A stretch of 64,000 nucleotides of DNA from Malaya genurostris. Lineage: Eukaryota; Arthropoda; Insecta; Diptera; Culicidae. Location of the stretch: contig NC_080572.1 in the NCBI RefSeq assembly GCF_030247185.1, forward strand, positions 186,400,866 to 186,464,865, written 5' to 3'. Both the position numbers and the translations under genes were made by a program. Shown in pieces: positions 32,040-42,800 of the stretch; the first letter of the stretch is position 1, and each line of letters begins with the position of its first letter. The notes below the pieces were generated by a model that worked only from the letters and a program-made list of their open reading frames with translations, had not been told where the DNA came from and made no database searches.

Positions 32040-33637
32040 GGGTAACAGCTCCCTATTTCATCTGAGCTCCTATTTCCATCTGATCCCGTCACCTCATTAC
32101 TTTGAACATGAATAATATTTTCCAACCTACCTCAACCAAACTGTGAAATGTTTTAAAATGATTATAAAAGCTATTGTCACACTTTCCCATTGAAAGAAAT
32201 GGTTTTAAATTCTTCGGTGATCGTTTTTTTTTTTTTCATTTAAAATAAACTCACTTTTCAATTTAGGACACATTTTCGTCTCAAGATTTACAGTTCGTCA
32301 TGTTTCTGATTATCTACTAATCGATTCGTCTCAAAACATGATCACTATTTCGCACAATTACACTACCATTGAATGCTGGATGACTTAATAATTAGTAATG
32401 TTCACTTGCCACTTGTTTAATTAACGATTAAAAACTTCAAAAATTACCCGACTAGCAATAAAAGTCTTAAAAAAATGAGATGAAAGTTTTCCACTTAGTT
32501 CACTTGATTGCGCTTTGTTTTCATCTCATTTGGTTTCGCAAAGTTGCCAAGTTATCTCATAATATTACAAGTTTTTGTTATCCGTGAAATTAGTTTAATT
32601 ATATTGTTGATATTTATATTTCAATAAAACTGTTTCAGCTTCGAATATTACCAGAAAGAGCGTGTTAAATACTATTGAAAAAACCATTGTGGCAAATCTA
32701 GTAGCACTGGTTTCATTCCGCTATACGTCAACATAACGCTGTGAAGTGTGTATGTTTCATCGGCTGTGCACAGAGATGCCAGATATATTCATAGAAAATA
32801 TGTATTACTTTGCATAGAAAGCCTATATCTGCTCTATCTGTTTTCACTAATAAAATGGTGTTAATCATAATCAACTATCTGCATAAAAGATTTCTACTTT
32901 AGCGTTGATTAATTAACTTTTAAAGAATCACCGAAATCAAATACTAATAAATACTCAGAGAGAAAAGTCTAATTTTTTACTTCTCACTTTTTATAAACCT
33001 GTACAAATCTGTATAAAATTTAGGAAATCTGTAAAAAATCTGTACATTGATTTAAATTAGTATGCGAACGCAAAAATCTATACAATACAGATAAATTTGT
33101 ATAAATGGCATCTCTTACTCTGCATTTTGTTTTAAGAAGTACTAATGCCTAAATAATAACAATTCCGTTTTTGGTTTTATTTAAAGTTCACTTTGCAATA
33201 AAATTTCAAATTTAAAACGAAAGGTAACGGAAACGACCGAAAAATTTTTAAACGTTGAAATGATTTCAAACTGGTTCTCAAAATATCGTGTGTTGTCTCA
33301 TAGTTTGCATTAGGCCATTTTTAAGAAGAATTCTGACCGTTTGAACCTGAGAGTGTAATAGTGGAATATTTTGTTTTGATTGCTGTCGCCATTATTAATT
33401 TATAGGATGGATAAAAATCCTTTGAGATGAAATTAGTAGCAGAGTAGTGAACACATCATAAGTGTTTTTAGCTGTTTCATGAATATTAGTTAAATTTTCA
33501 AGAAATGTGAATCAATTCTCAATGTGGAGCAAGGCGAATGAAGCAGTAATATGAAATAGTTATAGTGATTTTAGTGGCTAAATCGGGGTTTGAAGGCGAC
33601 GTCCTTACAAATGAGATGAAATAGGGAGCCCTTACCC
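32040..33637. mobile_element. Non-autonomous TIR element with TA target sites
   Basis: Imperfect TIRs of about 24 bp (GGGTAAcaGCTCCCTATTTC at the left, the reverse with gg for ca at the right) are each flanked by TA (32038-32039, 33638-33639). The 1.6-kb interior is AT-rich with no transposase. It holds a small inverted repeat around gagatgaaa.../...ttttcatctcat (about 32475-32530). TA flanks suggest mobilisation by a Tc1/mariner-type enzyme; this is inference. Confidence 0.65.
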
Positions 33638-33710
33638 TATTTTTTCGAGTGTAATTTTTTAACCACTTCGAATCTCGAAAAAACCCTTTTACCTACACCT
33701 TGTATACATT

Positions 33711-33897
33711 CAAAGCAAAGTCCTGGCATTACATTCCTTTTGTGGAATTTGGCCTTTCTGTTTCAACAGACTTCGCAGCCGATTCTTAGTGTACAGAATC
33801 ATTGCATGGCTAGTATTATGGATCCTACTGACACTAAGAATCCTTCCAGGTCGGGGCTCGAACATACGCGGCTCGAACATACGGGGCTCGAACATTT
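33711..33897 (-). repeat. SINE-like fragment, copy 1, with triplicated box-B segment
   Basis: On the minus strand this reads tgttcgagccccgacctgg, a pol III box-B-like motif, then a body with agaatcggctgcgaagtctg, and ends near a ctttg repeat. It matches 42380-42533. At 33853-33897 the 15-bp unit ggggctcgaacatac occurs three times in tandem, so the box-B-like motif is tripled. Confidence 0.6.
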
Positions 33898-35916
33898 TTA
33901 TTTCAACACCTTTTTTTACTACTGATTTCCTGAATTTTCCAGATCTCAAATCGACCGGTTTTACTAAGCATCAAGGCTCTATAATTTGATTTTAATTCGA
34001 TTAATTGTTTTTAATTTAATAATAACTAACTAACTTTGCATCACTTCACAACACCTACACGGTAAGTTTAGATCGACCACCGACGCCACTGCACTATTTT
34101 TTTTTTTGCGCTAATCCACACAAGTTTATTCCACATTTACTCGCATACGATGCACGCACTTATCGTTTGTTTTGTTGTGTTGACGCCTATGTCGCAGTAC
34201 CTAGTATTTTATTCAATTATTATAATTTAAATATTCACACACCCGGATAATATGGGCTATGCCATTTTTGATTTTATCGCGATTGATTTGTTGCACTAAA
34301 TGCTAGCTGTTTCTGGCACAACATTTTTCTACGTAGCTAACAATACTTGTTTATGCTTTGAATTAATCGTTTGAAAACAAAAACAACAACAACAACAATC
34401 CGATCCACACACGTTATGACGTCACTGCAAAACTACCTATGGCAAGCAGCACTCGATGTGGCTATGCTTCGCGTTGAGATATCACTTACACAAACCGACA
34501 GCAATTTACTGCAAGGCCAGATGGGAAAACATGGAAATGATGCATTGTCGTCTACATAAGGCCCATGCTTTCGAGGTTTATGGTTTCTTTCCACCAACCG
34601 GCAAACAGATTCTCATCGTCTAACCTGTGAAAGGATGCTTCAATTTGTTAGCTTCCAAGCTTCGGCAGTAACCTTGCTAATGCAAATGTGTCTCGCAGGT
34701 TAAAATTAATGTGAGTAGGTAAGTGAAGGAGCTTTACTTGCGTCCGCACTTACTTGTGGCGGGTGGTGTGCGGAGTGGGGAACTTGCACAACCCACCTAC
34801 ACCCGCAGGTGAATGTAAAAGTGGATGGATTATTCGGCGTGCTGTCTCAAACTATGAACAGTGCAAAATTGGATTATATCTGTTGGCTTGGGGTGAAATT
34901 TTCGGCATGCTTTCGTGCGAATGTTTTATTATGGGTATAAATTTGCATCGTACTTACATATCAGTCGTTTGTAGCTGGAATTGTCCGCGGGTTCCATCGT
35001 GGCAACGTCTGGGATCTGTAAAACGCGAAATAGAACTGAATCAGTGGGGGACTGGTTGGATCAATCATACGTACTGTGAATTGTGATTATGGGCGTGAGT
35101 GATTGAGCGTGTAACAACAACTGGCTGACTAAGCCGCGAACCGCGTGAGGTGGGGAGATTGGCAACTGGCTGGGGACAAATCGTACCGCCAGCGAAAAAA
35201 AAAGAAAAATTCAAGCGTTGCGATTATTCAAATATTGCTGGTCGCGTAGTAAAGTATCGTTCTCTTCCTTTCGCACTAGACACTACGAGTGGAGCACGCG
35301 GCTCGTTTTAATTTGGTGTGAGACTTGCATCGTAAACAAACGCAAATGACGGGGGTGCTCGAATCGTAACGCTGCTTGCTTTGATCGAGTTGAGTAAAAC
35401 CATAAAGCAGAAACATCTACACTGAAAATAAAAACTACCAATGGGTTTGACTTCTTTTTAATTAATTATGAGTTCCATTAGCTATTTCCATTGTTGTTAA
35501 AACACAAGCGACAAAACCATCAAACAGCAAGAGTTTCTTTCAATAAAGCTAAAATTTAGCAAACCCTATTTAATTTGAAATTAAGTCAATACGATTCAAA
35601 TATATCTCACTAGAGAGTAGATACAACTGACTTTTCGGTATATTTTTGCTTACCTAAAATTAGCTTACTGAACGGAACCCCGAAGATTGGTGAAAAATAC
35701 TCAAAATTAGGTAGTTTTGTGGTTCCGTGCAGAAACCAGTTGCCGTAAAAGACCTGTCAGTGACACCAAAATGCGCTATCTGGTGAGAAATGAGTGTGAA
35801 AATGTGTCTACACATTTCAATTACCCACGGTAGATGTATTGAATGAAGTGTACCAATTTCTCATCATAGTGCTGATAAGGTATCTCCCTACAATGCCTCT
35901 AGAGGATTACTTAGGT
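33898..35916. other. Unassigned, possibly host non-coding DNA
   Basis: No repeat family or known protein is recognised. An (aac)n run lies at about 34380-34398. The longest frame (34754-35086, 110 codons) has no recognisable domain. The part from 34560 to 35400 is richer in GC than its surroundings and could be near a host promoter; this is a guess from composition only. Confidence 0.25.
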
Positions 35917-36156
35917 ATGTCGTTTTCGCTTGATACCAAACCTAAACCCTGCTGTCAAACCGTTTGTTTGAAGCTAGTTTCGAACCTAGTTTTAACGTTG
36001 TGGAACTGAAAATCGAGTCAGTTTCGAACCGGGTTGTTATATCAGGTTTGCTCAAACCTCCGTTGCTAAGTGCGAAATAAACACAGTTTCGTGAAAAGTG
36101 TTTGTTTGATGAAACTACCCTGGGTCAGTTTCAGTTTTCTCAAGCGAAAACGACAT
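35917..36156. repeat. MITE with 17-bp TIRs
   Basis: ATGTCGTTTTCGCTTGA (35917-35933) is exactly inverted at 36140-36156, bounding 240 bp without coding capacity. TSD is unclear. Confidence 0.7.
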
Positions 36157-36558
36157 TAGTTTATAACGAATTTCGCTCCAACTCGAACAAATGTTGAAGG
36201 TACCCTCAAGGATGGCTTTCATCGTATCAAAGAGCCGCTCACTGGCAACTCTTCACACGATTGAATCAGTGCCATTAAAGAGAGACGGATATCATCGCAA
36301 CAACAAAAACCCGGCATGGCTCATTTAACATAGAATCGACACCAGTGCGAGAACGAATTTCTCTCGATGACTTGTCTGAGAATCAAAGGTTAGCACGCTG
36401 CTGTGGGGATTCTCTCTGAAGCATCAAACGGTCGCTTATTCTCGTTTCGCTATCCGATTCTATACAGGCAGTTGATAATTGCGATAGAATCATTTTACTA
36501 TTGCCGCTAATTCTAACTATGTGCATATAACCTTTGTATAAGTTGTGTCTATGAAAAG
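36157..36558. other. Unassigned sequence
   Basis: About 400 bp without a recognised gene or repeat. Confidence 0.3.
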
Positions 36559-36961
36559 GGGCCGTATGAATAAAATGTAGTAAAGTCTGTTGTTTGTAGT
36601 ATCTTCTCAAAAACAAAGTCCACAGAGTATAACGCGGTTTTGTATGAATAAAAAACAAGTTCGAACATGTAGTTAATGCTACTTCCAAATTTAAGCATTT
36701 ATTGCATACCGTATCGACACAGAGCCGGAAGAGCTGGCATAAGCATGCACAAAGCAAGAAACGTACTTATATCTGTAAAAAAAACTTTTTTAATTTCTGT
36801 ACTTCACTTTATCAGCAAACACACCAGTAGTAACTTCTAGAGCTACCTACCGAAAACTTGTAGTAAATACTACAGTTTGTAGCATGTTTTGACATGAACG
36901 TGATCCACACGTAGCATTTACTACCGAAATTCAAGCATGCTACGTTTTATTCATACGGCCC
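36559..36961. repeat. MITE with GGGCCGTATGAAT ends
   Basis: GGGCCGTATGAATAAAATGTAG-like TIR at 36559 is inverted at the right end (ctacgttttattcatacggccc, to 36961), with one mismatch. The 403-bp interior has several gtagtaa/ctacta motifs and no real gene. The minus-strand frame 36383-36757 crosses its edge and is not supported. TSD is not clear. Confidence 0.7.
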
Positions 36962-37475
36962 AATGACTTTGTTTCACTTCAAGCTGGTTGATTTACATTT
37001 GCACTATTTCGATTAAACAAATTAAACGAGTGAAAGCTCATGTTACTTTTGTATATGAAATTCATATTATAGGGTAAAACTTTTGATCCAGCAACATAAA
37101 ATATGCTTTGTGATTGTGTTTTTACTATTACTGTTATCATTGTAATTATACCGGCTGCAAAAAATTTCCTATACTTATGTAAAACATGGAAGTCCCACGC
37201 ATGTCTTTTCAAAAAAATTTCAATCCATTGTGACGCATCCGAAAAAATCTTCTGCGCATCAGCCATACTGCCTGTAAAGTGACCGAACTTCGGTGTCGGT
37301 TTCCGTTTTCTTTACCGCGAGTATGAATCAAACACAGCACAGCGTGCTTCGTTCGTAGAGGCGGTGTTGTGTTTTCTTCTTTTGTACCATCGCATGTATG
37401 TGTTTTTGATGCTCACAACCCTGTCATTTCGGAACCGGTAGATAAATCTAATTTAAAACAAATTTTGCGAACATA
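36962..37475. other. Unassigned sequence
   Basis: No gene is recognised. A segment near 37330-37380 (acagcacagcgtgcttcgttcg...tgtgttttcttctttt) resembles text at 30870-30920, probably a shared repeat. Confidence 0.3.
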
Positions 37476-37848
37476 CAGGGTGCTCCATCTTTATTGTGGG
37501 TATGTAAACGCTGAATAACTTTTACATTTACCAACCGAGCGATTGAATCAGATATGTTTTGGAAAAGTCAAATCAGTATAATTGTTGCTCTGGATAGCTT
37601 CACACTTAAACAACACGCTGAAATAGTGACACTTTTAATCGAAAACAATCGTTCTGTGTTAACTCAAAGTGTCCCCCCCCTACCATCTCAACTTTTTTAG
37701 AGAGTTATCTAAAAAGCAAAGTTTACGTCAACCAACCCCAAACTATTGAAAAGCTCAAGCCAAACATTCGTGTGTGGAAATCGACGCTATAACAAATGCT
37801 TGCAAAGGTAATGGCAAACGCAGAAACAAAGAATCATTTTGTAATTGC
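37476..37848 (+). pseudogene. Possible transposase N-terminal remnant
   Basis: After acagggtgctccatctttat, which has the look of a transposon end, a frame near 37598-37668 reads FTLKQHAEIVTLLIENNRSV, similar to the helix-turn-helix start of insect IS630/Tc1-type transposases. A C-run at about 37672-37679 follows and the frame breaks. No second end or catalytic domain is present; the ITmD37E element begins just after at 37851. Family assignment is tentative. Confidence 0.4.
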
Positions 37849-37850
37849 TA

Positions 37851-39001
37851 AAGACTGTCCCAGAAAGTATGGACGCACTTTGGTTTCACTGTAAATAATT
37901 CACAAGTGTTAGATATTCAAATTTTATTCGATATACTGATAATATTAGACTACAACAACAGAATATTAATCTCAACATTTGCTACTTAGCCATTGTAGAC
38001 TAGCTGGCGCACCTTCTTGCGAACGTTCCTCATTAAATTCCGTACAGACTTCTTGGCGACAAGTTTTGACACTTTTTTCCAATCTTTTTTTCTTTTTGTT
38101 GAATGATTTCGAGTAGTGGCAAGAAGCAAGATCTGGCCACAAGACCACAGGATACTTGTGACTTCGAATCATGGGTAGAAGTCGTTTTTGTAAACATTCC
38201 TTGATGTATATTTCGTTGTTCATTGAAGCAGTGGTGATGAAGGGTTTCGAAATCTTACCGCAGCTACAAATTGTTTGCCAGATCATAGCTTTCTTACCAA
38301 ATTTTTCGATTTCAATAGATGTCTCGGACTGGTTTAACACTTGCCCTTCTCGCACCGTATAATATTGTGGTCCCGGCAAGGATTTGTAATCGAGTTTCAC
38401 GTAGGTTTCGTCGTCCATGATTATGCAGTTCAAATTTCCAGCAAGAATCGTATTGTACAGCTTTCGAACCCTCGGCCTGATCGATGCTTCTTGTTTCGGA
38501 CTACGTTTTGGTTGTTTCTGCTTCTTATAGGTTCGGAGATTCTAACGTTCTTTAGAACATTTGACTTCGAAGTGCCCACTTTTTAGGCCACATCCCGAAC
38601 TGAAACCTCCTTCTTTTGTTCGAACGCCTTCAGTATACGTTTATCCAACTGAGGTTAGAGGGACCTTTTTTTCGACCCGTTTTCGGTTTATCCTCAAAGG
38701 TGTTATCCTCACCGAATTTCCTGATTGCATTTCGCACGGCTTTTTCACTTGCTCCTTTCATTTTTGCTATATTTCTCAGTGACAGTCCGCGTTCTGTGCA
38801 CCATTTGTACACAATTTTTCGACTTTGTTCTGCTGAAAGTCCACGCTTTTCGAAACAAACTAATGAAAACGAATAAACAACTGCACAAGTGGTTAGAGAA
38901 GAGTGTAAACAACAGGATGCAGCTATAAAAATTGACAGATTCTGAACCATTGCGAAATGGCTGCGGTTTTTGGTTGCGTCCATACTTTTTGGGACAGTCT
39001 T
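37851..39001 (-). mobile_element. ITmD37E-type deletion derivative with intact TIRs
   Basis: TIRs begin AAGACTGTCCCAGAAAGTAT at 37851 and are inverted at 39001 (one mismatch in about 27 bp). Both sides carry TA (37849-37850, 39002-39003). The element is 1,151 bp with a broken minus-strand transposase. The TIRs are unlike those at 12342, so it is a different lineage of the same family. Confidence 0.9.
37986..38950 (-). pseudogene. ITmD37E transposase, frameshifted and lacking the third catalytic residue
   Basis: The N-terminal part (RGLSAEQSRKIVYKW, GLSLRNIAKMKGASEKAVRN) is a helix-turn-helix DNA-binding domain. The sense frame breaks several times between about 38440 and 38645. The catalytic core then shows MDDETYVKLDYKSLPG (first D), MIWQTICSCGK and LWPDLASCHYSK (second D). 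After SFN a deletion removes the segment with the RPIE-type glutamate; the tail (KVSKLVAKKSVRNLM, stop at 37988-37986) follows out of frame. The start is uncertain; the ATG at 38950-38948 is the most upstream one in the element in the N-terminal frame. It cannot make active transposase. Confidence 0.82.
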
Positions 39002-39287
39002 TACATTGTGTATCACTAAAGCAAAATAATGGAAGAATGAAGAGATAACAAGCCAAAGGAATAGGGTAATGGGTTAGCCGATGCCTTTTATGCGGCTGAG
39101 TTTAATCCTAAACCCCGAATTTAGGGTCAGAGGTTTTCTGGCCCGAAGAGGCGAATGACCTTAAGTTTATAAACTCTATAATCGAAACAAATCAAAACGT
39201 CTGATGCTTTGTATCATGCTATCGGGGTGATGTCGGCTCGATAATGAGATGTTTGCTATCTCTTCAATCTTTTGCGCTTGCGATATA

Positions 39288-40237
39288 CCTTATGATCAAA
39301 AAAGAACCGGAATTTTCATTTTAAAATTCCCGCGCTTGTCCAATCGGTAAACTTTTATTCTCTCAACGTTGGCAACACTTTTATACACATTCTGTCAAAT
39401 TTTGATGCATATCGTACGATTAGTTTTTGTTTGGCGTCTATACAAAGAAGTTGAAAAATTTTCGTGTGGCGATTTTTATAATGGATGAAAATTTAGAACA
39501 ACGGCTCGCCTTCGAAGCGCCATTCGGTCGATTGTTGTGCGGTTTCGACGTCATATTCATAGATCCACACCTCATAACCAGTTATGATGCATTCGATGAA
39601 TGTGGGACCACTATCTGCTTTGGAAATCATCTCTTTGGCCACATCAACACGACGCTGTTTTTGAATGAAATTCAGTTATTTTGGCACCAGCCGAGAAGCG
39701 ACGCGTATCAAATCCAAAACATCAGTTAAAATGTGTTCGGCTGATCCATAAGATATGTCCAACAATACAGCAATCTCTCTAATCGGTACAGAACGATTTT
39801 GCAACACGATTTGCTTCGCCGATTCAATGTTTTCTTCACTAACAGATGTTGTTGGGCGGCCAGGGATCTCATCATGATCCAAGCTTGTACGACCACCTTT
39901 GAAGCGTTTATACCATTCGTATGCCTGTGTTTTTCCTAGACACGATTCACCAAAGGCATTTTGTAATATTTTCAACGTTTCGGAACACTTAAATCCATTT
40001 ACAACACAAAATTTGAACGCAAGTTGTTCAAAATTTTCATCCATTATAAAAATCGCCACACGAAAATTTTTCAACTTCATTGTATAGACGCCAAACAAAA
40101 ACTAATCGTACGATATGCGTCAAAATTTGACAGAATGTGTATAAAAGTGTTGCCAACGTTGAGAGAATAAAAGTTTACCGATTGGACAAGCGCGGGAATT
40201 TTAAAATGAAAATTCCGGTTCTTTTTTGATCATAAGG
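39288..40237 (-). mobile_element. Truncated mariner with 215-bp inverted arms
   Basis: The ends CCTTATGATCAAAAAAGAAC (39288) and its reverse complement (40237) are flanked by TA (39286-39287, 40238-40239). The two arms, 39288-39502 and 40023-40237, are reverse complements over 215 bp with about three mismatches and no gap. Both arms include the untranslated leader and the transposase ATG. The right arm joins a minus-strand transposase of about 180 codons that stops abruptly at 39503, where the inverted copy of the 5' end begins. So the normal 3' half has been replaced by an inverted duplicate of the 5' end. Confidence 0.88.
39503..40044 (-). pseudogene. Mariner transposase, N-terminal two thirds, truncated
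   Basis: The start is the ATG at 40044-40042 (MDENFEQLAFKFC). Helix-turn-helix segments (CSETLKILQNAFGE, YEWYKRFKGGRTS; then VPIREIAVLLDISYGSAEHI) are typical mariner paired-type DNA-binding domains. A stop at 39678-39676 interrupts the gene. Beyond it, RRVDVAKEMISK and IITGYEVWIYEYD continue in frame; the first catalytic D of the usual TGDE.W block is Y here. The gene ends in the STEWRFEGEP region where the inverted arm begins, so the second and third catalytic residues are absent. Confidence 0.85.
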
Positions 40238-40377
40238 TATAATGTAAACTTAATGTAGGTTGACGTGGTAGATGTGAATGATACAGAATTGTCCGATGAT
40301 GGCCCGATTGCAACGCTACGATCGGGTCGATATCGTGCTCAATCGGCCCGATGATCGGACCGATGTGGTTCGACATA

Positions 40378-41690
40378 CAAGGTGAGATGAAAAAACTGCA
40401 ACCAACTTCAGACTGCTGTCATTTCTAAACCGCTCGTCCCACAGCTGTCAGATTTATTCTAGTGACAGCTCATTATATTATTTACAAGCGCACAAAAGCA
40501 TTTTGGTGGGAATTTTTCAGAAAAAAAGTTATTTGTGATGGAATTCAAGTGTGATAGTGTGATTGCTTTGCATTTGGCTGGAAAACCACAAGTGGCTATC
40601 GTTAGAGCCCTCCAGCATTTAAAAGTGAATAAATCTTTTGTGTCTCGTACCATCGCTCGTTACCGTGATACTGGTAGCGTAGCCCGACGTCAAGGAAGTG
40701 GACGAAAAAAAACAGCAACATCGGCAGAAATGGTTCGAAAAGTGAAGAAGCGAATTGAACGAAATCCGCGTCGCAGTGGCCGAAAAATGGCTCGTGAGCT
40801 GAACATATCGCAATATGCCATTCGGCAAATATTGAAAAATGAGCTTGGACTAAAGCCATTGAAGTTCCAAAAAGTGCAAGATCTTACTGATGCGCAAAAA
40901 AAAGTTAGACTCGAAAAAGCTAAAGAGTTGCTTCGCTTGGCCGAAAGTGGTGAACTGCCGAATTTGGTTTTCTCCGATGAGAAACCATTCGTTATCCAGC
41001 AGTTTGTAAACAAACAAAATGATCGTGTTTACTTGCCAGAGAGGTCAGCTGAAAATTTGCAACTTCGGTTGGCCACCAGAACTCAAAAGCCGGCCATGGT
41101 GATGGTGTGGGCCGCCATAACAGCCGATGGTCGCTCGCCGCTCGTATTCATCGACCGTGGGGTCAAAATAAATGCGCAAATCTATCGCGAAAATATTTTG
41201 GAGGGAGTTCTGAAGCCCTGGGCACGCAAACATTTCGGCCGCAGACCTTGGACATTCCAACAGGACTCAGCACCATCGCACTCAGCACGCGCCACCCAAG
41301 AATGGTTAAGAAATGAGGTTCCTCGCTTCATTTCCACCGCACAATGGCCACCAAAATCTCCGGATGCCAATCCGTTGGACTATTGTGCCTGGGGTATTTT
41401 GGAAAGCAAGGTTGGCACTAAAAAATACCAAAGTGTCGATCATCTCAAGCAAGCGCTTCGCCGAGAAGGGGACAAAATACCGCAGAGCCACTTTCGGGCA
41501 GCGTGTGATGGTTTCATTGGCCGTTTGAAGGCCATAGTTCGTGCCAAAGGTGGCCAATTCGAACAAATCTAAACCGATTCTCAAATTTGATGTTATTTCC
41601 GACATTTTTTGCTTTCATTCAATAAAATTTAAAAAAAAAATGAAAAAATTATGGCGTTTTACTTTGTTGCAGTTTTTTCATCTCACCTTG
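40378..41690 (+). mobile_element. DD37D (maT-like) Tc1/mariner transposon, apparently intact
   Basis: Perfect 25-bp TIRs start CAAGGTGAGATGAAAAAACT at 40378 and end at 41690, each flanked by TA (40376-40377, 41691-41692). The 1,313-bp element has one uninterrupted transposase gene and an AATAAA near 41620. It is the only DNA transposon in the window with both intact ends and an open gene. Confidence 0.93.
40538..41572 (+). CDS. DD37D transposase
   Basis: This enzyme cuts the element at its TIRs and inserts it at TA. The open frame extends 3 nt upstream to a GTG, but the ATG at 40538 (MEFKCDSVIAL) is the likely start, giving 344 aa. Residues about 1-110 form paired-type helix-turn-helix domains (LAGKPQVAIVRAL; ARRQGSGRKKT; GRKMARELNISQYAIRQIL). 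The catalytic triad is D147 (FSDEKPF), D243 (FQQDSAPSHSA) and D281 (SPDANPLDY); exactly 37 residues lie between the last two, and the third is D, hence DD37D as in the maT family. The length fits the family. No stops or frameshifts. Activity is inferred, not shown. Confidence 0.93.
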   Translation: MEFKCDSVIALHLAGKPQVAIVRALQHLKVNKSFVSRTIARYRDTGSVARRQGSGRKKTATSAEMVRKVKKRIERNPRRSGRKMARELNISQYAIRQILKNELGLKPLKFQKVQDLTDAQKKVRLEKAKELLRLAESGELPNLVFSDEKPFVIQQFVNKQNDRVYLPERSAENLQLRLATRTQKPAMVMVWAAITADGRSPLVFIDRGVKINAQIYRENILEGVLKPWARKHFGRRPWTFQQDSAPSHSARATQEWLRNEVPRFISTAQWPPKSPDANPLDYCAWGILESKVGTKKYQSVDHLKQALRREGDKIPQSHFRAACDGFIGRLKAIVRAKGGQFEQI

Positions 41691-41692
41691 TA

Positions 41693-42367
41693 GTTCACTG
41701 GGAATCGCTGTTAATGGTTCTTTTTCCCGAGATAATTCACGAAAAGTGTGCCATAATTAAAAAAAAAAAGCCGGCGCCATGACCTTTACGATCTAATGAA
41801 CTTCCCTAGGTCACTTCGAAGCACTCGTGCTGGCTTCAATCCATTATTAGACACTCATTATACTCTCTGACGTGCAATAGTGGATTCAATGTTGTTCATC
41901 CATAGTTATCAATCGGAGAAAAAGGAGTTCGCATCAGCAGGGGCCAAACATGCGTCCAAAATGCGCTCGCGTTCGTGTCATTGGTCCGAAGTCAGCATAT
42001 GCCGCGCCCGAATATTTTTCTTTTCAGAATCTCGCCCGAAAGAAGGCGTGTGCTGTGGCATCTGCTAGTTTGCGCATTTTCACTTGGCGGGCGGCTTTTG
42101 CATTTATTTTTATCGACATTGTCATGACATCAAAGGGTCTGCGGCTGCAAACTTTCGGCCGCCACAAAACTTCCAAAGCCAATATTTCACGGTGTGATAA
42201 TTTTTTCCATTATGCGTCTCAAACAATAATACTTTATGAGAGAACGAAAATATATTTTTTTTTCATACCCAACATGATGCCACAAACGTCGGCTGTCAAA
42301 ACGAAGCAAATACGGAAATTCGAACAACTTGAAGCAAAACTGAAGATCGCACTGGAATTCGACAAGT
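41693..42367. other. Unassigned sequence
   Basis: A 141-codon plus-strand frame (41950-42375) has no recognisable domain, and the SINE-like insert starts at its end. Nothing else is recognised. Confidence 0.3.
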
Positions 42368-42379
42368 CTGCCTAAACAT

Positions 42380-42533
42380 AAAAAAAGTCTTGGCATTACA
42401 TTCCTTTTGTGGAATTTGGCCTTTCTGTTTCAACAGACTTCGCAGCCGATTCTTAGTGTACAGAATCATTGCTTGGCTAGTACTATGGATCCTACTGACA
42501 CTAAGAATCCTTCCAGGTCGGGGCTCGAACATA
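42380..42533 (-). mobile_element. SINE-like fragment, copy 2, with TSD
   Basis: The 154-bp unit matches copy 1 at 33711. It is bounded by a 12-bp direct repeat, CTGCCTAAACAT, at 42368-42379 and 42534-42545, which shows it arrived as this short piece. On the minus strand it starts at tatgttcgagcccc (box-B-like) and ends in a T-rich run, so the tail is not poly(A). Confidence 0.75.
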
Positions 42534-42627
42534 CTGCCTAAACATGCATGAACTATAAGACATCATGATATGTTCTCTCCACATAAGGGTGAGAAATACA
42601 AATCATAGGAAACGAAAAACAAGAATT

Positions 42628-42800
42628 TGTGGATGAAACCTACGTCTAAAGATTGTAGATACCACAGAGAAACTGATAGAGAACTGTTGGCTGAGAATTA
42701 AGCTGTCGAAATTCGCAAAAAAAGTATCTCGTGTGGCAAGCCATCTGTTCCTGTGACTTCAGGAGATGAGTTTATCTCGAGACCGGGACCATCACTACAC
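42628..42800 (+). pseudogene. ITmD37E-type transposase fragment
   Basis: A plus-strand reading gives FVDETYV near 42630 (first catalytic D) and, after frame changes, KYLVWQAICSCDF near 42725-42760, both blocks of the ITmD37E core. The rest is unrecognisable and no TIRs were found. Confidence 0.6.

Noticed and set aside
34754..35086. A 110-codon host gene
   Set aside because: No domain and no supporting promoter, splice or start evidence.
39427..39729. A 100-codon plus-strand gene
   Set aside because: It is a chimera created by the inverted 5' arm of the mariner reading into the antisense of the transposase.
41950..42375. A 141-codon host gene
   Set aside because: No known domain, biased and repetitive composition, and the SINE-like insertion begins at its stop; coding evidence is lacking.
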